Shown: one piece after another, positions 1 to 7,538 of the stretch
Layout: every line of letters begins with the position of its first letter
How positions within the stretch are numbered: position 1 is the first letter of the stretch
NCBI GenBank assembly: GCA_946478635.1
Contig: CAMLCX010000027.1
Span: forward strand, 1 to 19,035
Source: an uncultured Pseudomonadota bacterium
Lineage (GTDB): Bacteria > Desulfobacterota_B > Binatia > UBA9968
Direction: 5' to 3'
Length of the DNA: 19,035 nt
Notes under the pieces: model-generated
Databases searched by the model: none
What the model saw: the letters and a program-made list of their open reading frames with translations, nothing else
What the model was told of the DNA's origin: nothing
Program-made: the position numbers and the translations under genes

Positions 1-35
1 GGTGAATCCTTCTTTTTTTGGTTGCGGCTTCGCCG

Positions 36-54
36 CGCTGTGTCCTCTGCGGTG
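36..54. repeat. Fragment of CACCGCRGAGG-type intergenic repeat
   Basis: Read on the minus strand, this stretch is CACCGCAGAGGACACAGCG, a 9-bp-periodic motif. It matches the style of the repeat arms at 18543-18748 (CACCGCGGAGG, CACCRCGAAG). It lies about 26 bp beyond the stop codon of the MoxR-type gene. Only the edge of a possibly longer element falls inside the window. The family assignment is by eye. Confidence 0.4.
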
Positions 55-79
55 CAAATTGCGAGTCGAGTTTCAGCGC

Positions 80-1198
80 TTAGAACTGCTCCAGCATATC
101 TTTCTGCAGTTGTTCGATCTCATGGCGCACGTTGTTGACGCGTTCCAACGGGCGCCCGAGCCGCCTGGCCTTTTCCATGATCTGATCGACCTTGGTCAGG
201 ATGTTTCTGAGCTTGGTGTGAAACTCGATGAGCGCCCGGGCGCGCTCGTCGCTGGTCTTGCCTGTTTCGGCGGCCGAGTCGCGGATCTCACGCGACTCGT
301 AGAGAAGCTCTGCGATCTCTTCCTCGTAGCCGAGCAACAGATCCCGAATCGTGCTGCGCACGGTTTCATGCTCCGCCGGATCGCGCCAGAGCACGTGCTC
401 GAGAAAGAATAAATCCTTTTCCTGAACCTCGTTTGCGCCTTGTAAATAGGCGTGGGCTTGCAGTAGGGCGAGGGATTGCCGGTAGCGCCGGTCGGAGGCT
501 TGAATGTTTTTCTTGTTGAGCTCGCGGCGAATGTCGGCGATGCCGCGATAAACGTGGGTTGGAATAGGTAGCGCCCGGGCCGCTTGCTGCAGCTCATTCA
601 GTTCCGCTAACGACAGAATCGTGCGTTCCGGTTGCGTTTGGGATTCGAGCATGCGCAGAAAGCGGAAGTCTTCGGCGATATAGTCGACGACGAAGCGGAG
701 CAGAAAGCGATCGTACAACGCGGTGAGTTCTTCTTCCTCCGGCAATTCATTGCTGGCGCCGAAAAGCGTCAGCAACGGCACGCGCGCGATCTCCTTGCCG
801 TTGTGAAACAGTCGCTCGTTAATCAAGCTCAGAATCGCGTTAAGAATCGACGAATTCGCCTTGAAAATTTCGTCCAAAAAGGCAATGTGCGCTTCCGGCA
901 GTTTGCGCGCGGTGACGCGGCGGTAATCGTCCTGCTCCAGCGCTTTCAAGCTCACGGCGCCAAAAACCTCTTCCGGCGTAGTGAAGCGCGTAAGCAGCCA
1001 TTGAAAATAATCGGCCCCTTCGATGCGCCGGCAAAGCTCATCGGCAAGCATCGATTTTGCCGTCCCTGGCGGGCCGATGATCAGCAAATGATGTGATGAA
1101 AGCAGCGCCGCGAGGGCGCCGTCGATCAGATCGGCGCGCTCCAGAAACATCTGTTTAAGCTCATCGCGAATCTTTTTCAGTTTTTCTTGGGCCGTCAT
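80..1198 (-). CDS. MoxR/RavA-family AAA+ ATPase
   Basis: A 372-residue cytoplasmic AAA+ ATPase of the MoxR group, closest in layout to RavA. These proteins act as ATP-driven chaperones, usually with a partner carrying a von Willebrand A domain. Visible motifs are Walker A GPPGTAKS (42-49), Walker B AFLDE (106-110), sensor 1 GASNE (148-151) and an arginine-finger region YDRFLLRF (162-169). A long charged helical C-terminus follows. E. coli RavA is about 498 residues, so this form is shorter. The ATG at 1198 was chosen because it precedes the family-typical start MTAQEKLKKI, with GGAA 9 bases upstream. In-frame starts also exist at 1213 (ATG) and 1243 (TTG, with GGAAAG upstream). A VWA partner gene would be expected next downstream, but only 79 bases remain before the window edge, so it cannot be seen. 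Confidence 0.9.
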   Translation of the reverse strand: MTAQEKLKKIRDELKQMFLERADLIDGALAALLSSHHLLIIGPPGTAKSMLADELCRRIEGADYFQWLLTRFTTPEEVFGAVSLKALEQDDYRRVTARKLPEAHIAFLDEIFKANSSILNAILSLINERLFHNGKEIARVPLLTLFGASNELPEEEELTALYDRFLLRFVVDYIAEDFRFLRMLESQTQPERTILSLAELNELQQAARALPIPTHVYRGIADIRRELNKKNIQASDRRYRQSLALLQAHAYLQGANEVQEKDLFFLEHVLWRDPAEHETVRSTIRDLLLGYEEEIAELLYESREIRDSAAETGKTSDERARALIEFHTKLRNILTKVDQIMEKARRLGRPLERVNNVRHEIEQLQKDMLEQF

Positions 1199-1308
1199 GG
1201 GAATAATTTCCATCAGATTAACAAAGGAACCGTGCAGAAACAATCAATAGACTTTCCGCGGGCTTTTGGATATTGAGGATGTACTACCTTCGCAGGAGGA
1301 TCGGTTCG

Positions 1309-2328
1309 ATGAAGAAACGCTGGATTCCGACTATCGTTCTGGTTTGCTCGATATTTTTATCGGCCGTGCCGCTCCTGGCTCAAGACGGTAAGCTCATCGA
1401 AGCGGCGAAGAAGGAAGGGGGCAAGGTCGTTGTTTATGGCTCCATTGAAAACGACACAATGGATTTGATCGGCGCCGCGTTCAAAAAGAAAACCGGGCTG
1501 GACGTAGAGTTCTGGCGCGCGGCCTCCACCAAGGTTATGGACCGCGTGCTCGGTGAAACCCGCACCGGGAAACCACTCTACGATGTCGTGCTGACCACGA
1601 CACCGCCGATGGAGTTCATGTTCAATGAGGGCGGATTGTCCAAGTATGATTCGCCGTCGGCAAAATTCTTTCCGAAGGAAGTCATGCACCCGAACCTCGG
1701 CCCGCAGTATCGTAATGCCGTGATCGGTATCCTCTATCACTCGGGTATCATCAAAGCGGCGGATGCGCCGAAGTCTTTGGAAGATCTGCTCAAGCCGCAG
1801 TATCGCGGCAAACTCGTCATGCCCGACGCCAGCCTGCACACGACGACGGCGCAGTGGTTGGCGAGTTTGCATAAAGTCATGGGCAGCAAGGAGCGCGCGG
1901 ATAAGTTCATCCGCGACCTCGCCGCGACTAAACCGCTGTTGGTCGATTCCCTGACGCCGGCCGGCGAGAGAGTCACCACCGGTGAGACGCCCATCGGTAT
2001 TGGGTTTCTCAAAAATGTTGTTTTCTACGGCCGGAAGGGAGTGCCCATCGATTATGTCAGGCTCGGAAAGTTCATGGGCGACGGCCAAGCGGTGGCGCTC
2101 GCGGCGAAGCCGCTCCATGCCAACGCGGGAAAAGCATTTATCGACTATTTCATCGGCGAAGATGGACTCAAAATCATGGCCGGCATCGGCGAGTTCGTTA
2201 CCCGCAAAGGCATTTATCCACCGATCCCAGATGCCGATAAGATCGAGTTGGTCGAGATGATCGACATGGACAAACAAACCTACGCGGCAAAAATGGCGGA
2301 GTACAAAAAGATTTTCTTGCAGCAATGA
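1309..2328 (+). CDS. ABC transporter solute-binding protein, AfuA/FbpA-like
   Basis: A 339-residue exported protein of the extracellular solute-binding type 1 / Fe(III)-binding AfuA-FbpA group (COG1840-like). It would bind a small anion, metal chelate or organic ligand in the periplasm for an ABC importer. The signal peptide is clear: MKKR, a hydrophobic stretch, then PLLA|QDG, with cleavage near residue 24. The mature part opens with KLIEAAKKEGGKVVVYGS, typical of the family, and later has KSLEDLLKPQYRGKLVMPD. The ATG at 1309 was chosen over an in-frame ATG at 1273 because AGGAGGA (1294-1300) lies 8 bases before it and the signal peptide starts there. No permease or ATPase gene follows, so it is an orphan here. 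Homologues in such genomes often sit beside catabolic genes, which fits the flavoproteins downstream. The ligand is unknown. Confidence 0.88.
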   Translation: MKKRWIPTIVLVCSIFLSAVPLLAQDGKLIEAAKKEGGKVVVYGSIENDTMDLIGAAFKKKTGLDVEFWRAASTKVMDRVLGETRTGKPLYDVVLTTTPPMEFMFNEGGLSKYDSPSAKFFPKEVMHPNLGPQYRNAVIGILYHSGIIKAADAPKSLEDLLKPQYRGKLVMPDASLHTTTAQWLASLHKVMGSKERADKFIRDLAATKPLLVDSLTPAGERVTTGETPIGIGFLKNVVFYGRKGVPIDYVRLGKFMGDGQAVALAAKPLHANAGKAFIDYFIGEDGLKIMAGIGEFVTRKGIYPPIPDADKIELVEMIDMDKQTYAAKMAEYKKIFLQQ

Positions 2329-2442
2329 AGATCAAAATCGCTAAGTCGGCAATGCATCACTCACAGCGAGCTCCGATGATTTTTACTTTGAGAGCGTCAC
2401 CCGGAATGTTTTTATCGGGGGTCCAGTTCCGAACTCGCCTGG

Positions 2443-2467
2443 ATTCCCGCTTGATACATGCGGGAAT
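2443..2467. repeat. ATTCCCGC/GCGGGAAT palindrome
   Basis: A perfect 8-bp inverted repeat, ATTCCCGC at 2443-2450 and GCGGGAAT at 2460-2467, with a 9-base loop. It sits in the 183-base gap between the solute-binding protein and the first flavoprotein. The sequence resembles the widespread GGATTCCCGC...GCGGGAATGAC intergenic repeats (compare the Neisseria dRS3 core ATTCCC...GGGAAT). It has no T-run, so it is more likely a dispersed repeat or RNA hairpin than an intrinsic terminator. Nothing else was recognised in this gap; the short open frame across it has no ribosome site. Confidence 0.65.
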
Positions 2468-2511
2468 GACAGACCTGGAAAAAGGATCGGACTTTAACCG
2501 TAGAGGTTCTT

Positions 2512-4086
2512 GTGCTCGATAGCGAGTGGGACGTTATTCTAATCGGCGCCGGGCAAAATAATTTCGCCCTGGGCACCTATCTCGGCAAGGCCGGTCTCAA
2601 GACGGTGATCTGCGAGAGCCGGCTGGAAAACGGCGGCCGCCTGGCGAGCGAAGAGATCACCATGCCGGGCTACTGGCACAACACGCTCGCTTACTTTCAG
2701 GACAATCGCGAAGTATCGCCGGTATGGCAGGAACTCAACTGGGCGAACGGCTATCACGCTGAATTTGTCTCGCCGCCGGTGGTGAGTTCCTTGCTCTTCG
2801 CCGACGGCCGATCGATTTCGCACCATCAGTCGCTGAACGCCACGGTCGCGGGTATTGGGAGATTGTCGCGCAAGGATGCCGAAACGTGGCGCGCAACACA
2901 CGATCGGTTCAATCAGCTCATCCGCGACTATCTCATTCGGTACTATCACTCCCGCCCCCAGGACACCGGCGCTGTTTTAAAGGCGATCGATGCGCATCCG
3001 GAGGGTGAAGCATTCCGGCGCCTTTGGAGTGGAACCCCGCGACAGGTAGTCGAAGAGCTCTTCGAAACCGACGCGGTAAAAACACTGATCCTGTCGCAGA
3101 TGGCGATTCCACGCGGCGTGGCCTTGGACTATCCCGGCGGCGGCATCGAAGTTTTGAAAATGATCGCCGGCGATGAAAAGCCGGAACTCGCCCGCGGCGG
3201 CTCGCATTCGATCGCGCAGGTGTTGCAGCGTGCCTATGTGCACAGCGGCGGGCAGATTCGCGCCATCCATCATGTCGAAAAGATTCTTGTCCAAGACGGC
3301 CGTGCCGCCGGCGTGCGCCTGCGCGACGGGCGGGAATGGAAAGCGCGGCTGGCGGTGGTGTCCAATGGCGATCCCTACTCGACCTTTGTCGACATGGTAG
3401 GGGAGGATGAGCTGCCACGGACATTTGTTGAGCGGGTCAAGGATATCCAGTGCGACGAATTCTCCTATTTCCAAGTTCACCTGGCGCTAAAGACGCCGGT
3501 GCGTTATGCGCTGCATGTAGCCAACGATCCGGCGGTCGCTCAAGCCATGAACGTCAACCTGGGTCCGGAGAAACCACAGGATGTCGAGGAGATGTGGAAG
3601 GAGATTCGTACCGGGCAATTTCCCGAGCACCCTTGCCTGCACGCGATCTGCCCGACCGCGTTCGATCCGTTGCAGGCGCCCAGTGGAAAGCATGCAGCGT
3701 CGGTTTACATGCCGGTGCCTTTTCAGCTCAAAGGAAAGCAGCCGCAAGACTGGGTGCGCCTCAAGAATGGTTTTATGGAGTCGATTTTAAAGATATGGCG
3801 CCGATACGCGACCAACTTGACGGACGAGAACATTACAATGAAAGTAGCGATGGATCCATTCTACATGTCGGGACGATGGCCCAACATGCGGCGCGGATCG
3901 GTCTGGGTTGCGCGGAAGATTGCCACGCAAATGGGCGAACAGCGGCCCATCGAGCAGATCGCCGACTACCGAACGCCGATCCCCGGGCTCTATCAGGTGG
4001 GCGTGGCCATGCATCCGGCGGACGCGGTTATCGCCGGATCGGGCTACAACTGCTGGCAGGTGATGAAGGAAGATTTGAAGCTGTAG
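2512..4086 (+). CDS. FAD-dependent oxidoreductase, phytoene desaturase/PYROXD2-like (divergent copy)
   Basis: A 524-residue flavoprotein of the COG1233 (CrtI/PYROXD2-like) group. It has an N-terminal Rossmann strand VILIGAG (8-14), an acidic residue at the end of strand 2 (E35, VICE) and the following GGR (41-43). The C-terminal FAD motif YRTPIPGLYQVG is at 486-497. Such enzymes dehydrogenate or isomerise hydrophobic or cyclic substrates; the substrate cannot be told here. Two motifs are degenerate. The dinucleotide loop reads GAGQNN, where the paralogue at 4307 has GAGHNG. The C-terminal motif reads HPADAVIAGSGYN, where the paralogue has the usual HPGGNITGAPGYN. The start is GTG with AGAGG at 2502-2506, 5 bases upstream; the Rossmann strand begins 7 residues later, so no later start is possible. 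It is probably co-transcribed with the next two genes. Confidence 0.87.
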   Translation: MLDSEWDVILIGAGQNNFALGTYLGKAGLKTVICESRLENGGRLASEEITMPGYWHNTLAYFQDNREVSPVWQELNWANGYHAEFVSPPVVSSLLFADGRSISHHQSLNATVAGIGRLSRKDAETWRATHDRFNQLIRDYLIRYYHSRPQDTGAVLKAIDAHPEGEAFRRLWSGTPRQVVEELFETDAVKTLILSQMAIPRGVALDYPGGGIEVLKMIAGDEKPELARGGSHSIAQVLQRAYVHSGGQIRAIHHVEKILVQDGRAAGVRLRDGREWKARLAVVSNGDPYSTFVDMVGEDELPRTFVERVKDIQCDEFSYFQVHLALKTPVRYALHVANDPAVAQAMNVNLGPEKPQDVEEMWKEIRTGQFPEHPCLHAICPTAFDPLQAPSGKHAASVYMPVPFQLKGKQPQDWVRLKNGFMESILKIWRRYATNLTDENITMKVAMDPFYMSGRWPNMRRGSVWVARKIATQMGEQRPIEQIADYRTPIPGLYQVGVAMHPADAVIAGSGYNCWQVMKEDLKL

Positions 4087-4103
4087 TGCTTTGGAGAAAC
4101 GTT

Positions 4104-4296
4104 TTGAACGGCTTGAACGATTAGTACGACTTGAACCACGCCGGAGTTCAAGCCGTTCAAGTAGTTCAAAACGTTCAAGCCCCCACCTCCCTTCGACGCG
4201 GCTCAGGGCATGCTTTCCTCCCCCGCGGTCGCGGGGGAGGACGAAGAAGGGGGATTGAACTGAGCGCAGCGGTTGAACGATTTGAACTTATTGAAC
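4104..4296. repeat. Compound array of 9-bp TTGAACNNN units in inverted blocks
   Basis: The 220-base gap between the two flavoprotein genes is almost wholly repeat. Block 1 has TTGAAC at 4104, 4113 and 4131, with a degenerate unit (TAGTAC) at 4122. Block 2 is inverted, with GTTCAA at 4146, 4155, 4164 and 4173. Block 3 is direct again, with TTGAAC at 4255, 4273, 4282 and 4291. Spacing is 9 bp inside every block, with the 4264 unit missing. Blocks 1 and 2 can pair into a long hairpin. A different repeat is embedded between blocks 2 and 3, described separately, and a stretch near 4193-4212 (CTTCGACGCGGCTCAGGGC) resembles another common environmental repeat. The array ends 10 bases before the next start codon. 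Confidence 0.85.
4217..4240. repeat. 10-bp perfect GC hairpin inside the array
   Basis: CCTCCCCCGC (4217-4226) and GCGGGGGAGG (4231-4240) form a perfect 10-bp stem with a GGTC loop. Flanking CCCTTCG and CGAAG-AAGGGGG can extend the stem imperfectly. It resembles the common CTCCCCC-GGGGGAG intergenic repeats and lies between blocks 2 and 3 of the 9-bp array. No T-run follows on either strand, so it does not look like an intrinsic terminator. Confidence 0.7.
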
Positions 4297-4306
4297 TTTT
4301 AGGAAG

Positions 4307-5929
4307 ATGGCGAAAATTCTAGAGTACGACGGCGTCGTCATCGGCGCCGGCCACAACGGCATGATCTGCGCCGCCTATCTGGCCAAGTGCGGCCAGAAAA
4401 TCATGGTGGTCGAGAAGAACATGGAAGTCGGCGGCGGCCTCGATTCCCACGAAGATCGCAACTATCCCGGTTTCTGGCACAATATTCATTCGGTCTTTCA
4501 TCGCGGCTTGACGATGCTGCCGTGGTTCAAGGATCTGCAGCTGGAGAATTTCGGCATTCACTACTATCGGCCCGATCCCGGCGTGGTGCACCATTTTCTC
4601 GACAAAACCTATCTCGGCTGGTTCGCGGATGTCAAAAAGACGGTTGCGACCATCGAGCAATTTTCCAAAAAAGATGCGGCGGCGTTCGTCGATATCTGGA
4701 CCCGCTGGCAGCCGGTGGTTCAGAAAATTGTTTTCACCGAGACCTACGCGGTGCCGCTGCCCATGGAAGAAAAGCGCCCGCTGCTGGAAAGAATTCCCGA
4801 GGGGCGGGAGTATCTCAAATATTTTGACACCACGCCGGAAGAATTCGTGCTGCGCCATTTCGAGCATCCGCGGGTGCGGGCTTTCATCGGTTTTCTCGGC
4901 GTGATGCGCGGCTATGAGGTCGACGCGCCGCAGACCGGCTATTTGATCCCGGCGATGATCGCCTGGGGCGTCAATCCGCAGCTTTGCCGCGGCACTTCGC
5001 ACGCCCTGGGGGACAATCTCGCCCACATGATGTCCCACAACGGCGTCGACTATATCGAGGCCAACGGCGTCGAAAGAATTCTCGTCGACAGGGGCCAGTC
5101 AACGGCGGTGGTGCTGGAAGACGGTACGGTGATCAAAGCGCGTAAATTCATCGCCTCCAACGTCAATCCGGTGGAGACCTTCATCAAACTTGTCGGCAAA
5201 GAAAATCTTGACGAGGGTTTTGCCGCGCTTGCCAGCAATTTCCGCTTCTCTAAAACGACGCCGATCTTCGCGACCAATCTCGCCTTGAACGAGCGGCCCA
5301 AGTACATCACGGAGGAGAAACATCCCGAAGTGGCGAGCTCGTTTATGCATATCGTCGGCCTTGAAGAGTATCAGGACTTAGTGAATCTATTCGAGGACTG
5401 CCGCACGGGGCAGTTGCCGCGCAAGCCGTTCATGAACGGCGCCACGCCGTCGTTTCACGATCCGACCCAGGCGCCGCCTGGCAAGGCGACGGCGTTTATG
5501 TGGCAGCTCATGACCTATAATCTCTGGGGCAATCCGCTCAACTGGGAGTCGGCGCGCGATGATTGGTTTCAAAAACAACTCGCCGTCTGGCAGAAGTTCG
5601 CGCCGAATTTGGATGAAAACAATATTTTGTCCACCGATTCGACCACACCGTTGGATATCGAGCGTCACGACAAAAATATGTACTGCGGCGATTGGATGGT
5701 CGGCGAATACTCCGGAGATCAGGCGCTGGAGAACCGACCGTTCCCCAGATGGGGCCAATACCGGACGCCAATCGATGGCTTGTTTCTGTGCGGTTCCTCG
5801 TGTCACCCCGGTGGCAACATCACCGGCGCGCCCGGATACAACGCCGCGCGCGTGATCGCGGAATCCCTCGGCATGAAGCCGTGGTGGCAGCCGGTGGACT
5901 TCAAGCAACACTTGGAAGCGTTGCGATGA
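4307..5929 (+). CDS. FAD-dependent oxidoreductase, phytoene desaturase/PYROXD2-like (canonical copy)
   Basis: A 540-residue flavoprotein of the COG1233 / CrtI-PYROXD2 type with intact cofactor motifs: GAGHNG (13-18) after VVI, an acidic residue E36 (MVVE), then GGG (42-44), and a C-terminal YRTPIDGLFLCG (485-496) with HPGGNITGAPGYNAA (500-514). It is a paralogue of the gene at 2512, sharing the layout PGFWHN/PGYWHN, TGQLPRKP/TGQFPEHP and D(P)TQAPPGK/DPLQAPSGK. Both probably oxidise a hydrophobic or cyclic compound with FAD. The ATG at 4307 is the only usable start: an in-frame stop lies at 4292 and VVIGAG starts at residue 10. The only purine-rich ribosome-site candidate, AGGAAG (4301-4306), abuts the ATG with no spacing, which is abnormal. 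The upstream 9-bp array reaches to within 10 bases of the start. Confidence 0.88.
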   Translation: MAKILEYDGVVIGAGHNGMICAAYLAKCGQKIMVVEKNMEVGGGLDSHEDRNYPGFWHNIHSVFHRGLTMLPWFKDLQLENFGIHYYRPDPGVVHHFLDKTYLGWFADVKKTVATIEQFSKKDAAAFVDIWTRWQPVVQKIVFTETYAVPLPMEEKRPLLERIPEGREYLKYFDTTPEEFVLRHFEHPRVRAFIGFLGVMRGYEVDAPQTGYLIPAMIAWGVNPQLCRGTSHALGDNLAHMMSHNGVDYIEANGVERILVDRGQSTAVVLEDGTVIKARKFIASNVNPVETFIKLVGKENLDEGFAALASNFRFSKTTPIFATNLALNERPKYITEEKHPEVASSFMHIVGLEEYQDLVNLFEDCRTGQLPRKPFMNGATPSFHDPTQAPPGKATAFMWQLMTYNLWGNPLNWESARDDWFQKQLAVWQKFAPNLDENNILSTDSTTPLDIERHDKNMYCGDWMVGEYSGDQALENRPFPRWGQYRTPIDGLFLCGSSCHPGGNITGAPGYNAARVIAESLGMKPWWQPVDFKQHLEALR

Positions 5930-5935
5930 AAGAAT

Positions 5936-6012
5936 GGAGTATTGGAGTAATGGAGTGGTGGAGTGATGGGTCCGAAACCCAATACTCCAGTACTCCAACA
6001 CTCCATTACTCC
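5936..6012. repeat. Long hairpin of four 8-bp GGAGTNNT units per arm
   Basis: The left arm 5936-5971 consists of four 8-bp units GGAGTNNT plus GGGT. The right arm 5977-6012 is its inverted copy, with a 5-base loop. Aligned arm to arm, 29 of 36 positions match, and all mismatches fall at unit positions 6 and 7. The element fills exactly the space between the stop codon of the flavoprotein (5927-5929) and the ribosome-binding site of the SDR gene (6014-6018). In mRNA it would form a stable stem between the two cistrons, as REP elements do. Confidence 0.85.
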
Positions 6013-6023
6013 CGGAGGGGCGG

Positions 6024-6767
6024 ATGAGGTTGAGTGGTCGAGTCGCCATCGTCACCGGCGGCGCGCGGCATATTGGCGCTGCTTATTGCCGCAAGCTGGC
6101 GGAGGAGGGCGCGGCCGTCGTGGTCGCCGATATTCTCGACGGCGAAGCGGTGGCTCAAGAGATTCGCGCCAAGGGAGGCAAAGCCCTCGCGCTCAAGGTG
6201 GATGTCTCGAATGAAGCGGACACCAACCGCATGGCCGAAGAGGCAATCAAAGCCTTCGGCCGGATCGATATTCTGGTCAACAACGCGGCGATCTTCATCA
6301 ACATCCAGCGTCACCCGTTTTATGAAATCAGCGGTGAAGAGTGGGACAAAGTTTCCGCCGTCAACATCAAGGGTCCGTTTCTCTGTGCCAAAGCTGTTTT
6401 CCCGCAAATGAAAGAACAGAAGAGCGGCAAGATCATCAACATCTCTTCTTCGACCGCTTATTGGGGCACGCCAAATTTTCTTCACTACGTCGCATCGAAG
6501 GCCGCACTAATTGGTATGACTCGGTCGTTGGCGCGTGAGATTGGCGATTTTGGGATCTGTGTCAACGCCATTGCGCCGGGATTAGTCGAGCATGAGGGGC
6601 AAAATGCGCCGAAAGCGTTGACCGAGTTGCAACTCAAGGAGCGCTCGATCAAGCGCCTGCAAACTCCCGATGATTTGATGGGCACGCTGGTATTTCTTGC
6701 TTCATCCGACAGCGACTTCATGACCGGGCAGGCGATCGTGGTGGATGGCGGGAGTATTTTTCATTAA
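6024..6767 (+). CDS. Short-chain dehydrogenase/reductase (SDR)
   Basis: A 247-residue classical SDR, a cytoplasmic NAD(P)-dependent alcohol/ketone oxidoreductase. The cofactor loop is TGGARHIG (11-18), with His where the second Gly of TGxxxGxG is usual. VVVAD (D36) after strand 2 favours NAD(H). NNAA (86-89) follows, and the catalytic set is N114, S142 and Y155xxxK159 (YVASK). The C-terminus ends in TGQAIVVDGGSIF, as in FabG-like enzymes. The start at 6024 is supported by GGAGG (6014-6018) 5 bases upstream. It lies 94 bases after the flavoprotein stop on the same strand, with only the hairpin repeat between, so co-transcription is likely. It could process the alcohol or ketone made by the flavoproteins; this is inference. 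Confidence 0.92.
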   Translation: MRLSGRVAIVTGGARHIGAAYCRKLAEEGAAVVVADILDGEAVAQEIRAKGGKALALKVDVSNEADTNRMAEEAIKAFGRIDILVNNAAIFINIQRHPFYEISGEEWDKVSAVNIKGPFLCAKAVFPQMKEQKSGKIINISSSTAYWGTPNFLHYVASKAALIGMTRSLAREIGDFGICVNAIAPGLVEHEGQNAPKALTELQLKERSIKRLQTPDDLMGTLVFLASSDSDFMTGQAIVVDGGSIFH

Positions 6768-6769
6768 AA

Positions 6770-6789
6770 ATTTTGCTGAATTGCAAAAT
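6770..6789. other. AT-rich stem-loop after the SDR stop
   Basis: ATTTTGC (6770-6776) and GCAAAAT (6783-6789) form a perfect 7-bp stem with a TGAATT loop, starting 2 bases after the SDR stop codon. The stem is AT-rich and no T-run follows on the plus strand, so it is at best a weak terminator or an mRNA 3'-end structure. Confidence 0.4.
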
Positions 6790-6824
6790 GAATCGAAGCG
6801 AAGTCGCTCGATCGCCGTACGAAT

Positions 6825-7409
6825 ATGACGATGAAAACCAAAAAACGACCGTCGTGGTCGAACGTGAAAGCGAGCCTCAGTTCAATGGACCGAGCCGGGC
6901 TGGTCGGCCTCGTTCGTGATCTTTACGAAGCGAGCACCTCGAACCGCCGGTTCCTGCACGCCCGGTTCGTGCCAGCTGCCGATACGCTCGGCGAATACCG
7001 AGACCTCGTGAACAAGGCGGTCTTTCCGGATCCGTTCAGCCAACGACCGATTCGACTCCGTGACGCGGCGGCGGCCGTCATCGACTACAAACGATCAACC
7101 GGCGATCTCGTTGGTGTCGTGGATTTACTTCTCACGTTTGTTGAAGCGGGAACGGAGCAAGCTGCGGATCTCGGCTACGGCGACGACGCGTATTTTTCGA
7201 CATTGGAACGAAAAGTGGACGAGGCCGTGTCGATGCTCGACGCCTTGCCGGACGAAGCTCGCGGCGAGGCAGTGGCTCGTTTCATCCGACTGGCGGAATA
7301 CCAACAAAAAATCGGATGGGGTTACGGTGACTATCTGGCCGACGTCGCGGCTAGGGTGCAACGACGCAAGAGCAAACCGGTCGGCGGTCTTGGCCAACAC
7401 GCGGTCTAA
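6825..7409 (+). CDS. DUF6155-like protein of unknown function
   Basis: A 194-residue soluble, mostly helical protein without signal peptide or membrane segment. The layout resembles what I recall of DUF6155: an N-terminal helix with WSNVKASLSSMDRAGLVGLV then RDLYEAS (about 11-37), a middle EYRDLVNKAVFP and RLRDAAAAVIDYKRS, and then a helix with LLTFVEAGTEQAADLGYGDDAYFSTLE. No function is established for that family, so none is assigned. The start is uncertain: ATG at 6825 and ATG at 6831 are both possible and neither has a clear Shine-Dalgarno sequence. CGA and CGT arginine codons seem more frequent than in neighbours, an impression only. The 159-base gap after it holds no clear terminator. 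Confidence 0.75.
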   Translation: MTMKTKKRPSWSNVKASLSSMDRAGLVGLVRDLYEASTSNRRFLHARFVPAADTLGEYRDLVNKAVFPDPFSQRPIRLRDAAAAVIDYKRSTGDLVGVVDLLLTFVEAGTEQAADLGYGDDAYFSTLERKVDEAVSMLDALPDEARGEAVARFIRLAEYQQKIGWGYGDYLADVAARVQRRKSKPVGGLGQHAV

Positions 7410-7538
7410 CACGCAAATAGAGGCGGCGTAGCGGTCATTGCAGCGTCAGGGGGCCATGGTTGTGGTTGCACCGAGCTCTTGAAAGATTGCCATGAAATAA
7501 CGTAGCGTAAGCGTCCATCGTTAACCCATAACGTTAGT

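Noticed and set aside
1357..2325. 322-codon open frame antisense to the solute-binding protein gene
   Set aside because: It mirrors the codon pattern of a real gene with signal peptide and strong ribosome site on the plus strand. Its own translation has no recognisable domain.
2325..2522. 65-codon frame in the gap after the first solute-binding protein gene
   Set aside because: It overlaps the preceding stop codon, crosses the palindromic repeat and runs into the next gene; it has no domain or ribosome site of its own.
4104..4296. CRISPR array
   Set aside because: The repeats are 9-bp units with 3-bp variable parts in inverted blocks. There are no 25-40 bp repeats with unique spacers and no cas genes.
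5963..6214. Frames across the GGAGTNNT hairpin, giving WSIGV or STPTLHYS-like strings
   Set aside because: They arise from translating the 8-bp repeat units and overlap the real flavoprotein and SDR genes in other frames.
6788..6919. 43-codon frame starting at the ATG in the stem-loop after the SDR gene
   Set aside because: It has no ribosome site and overlaps the DUF6155-like gene out of frame; no recognisable protein.
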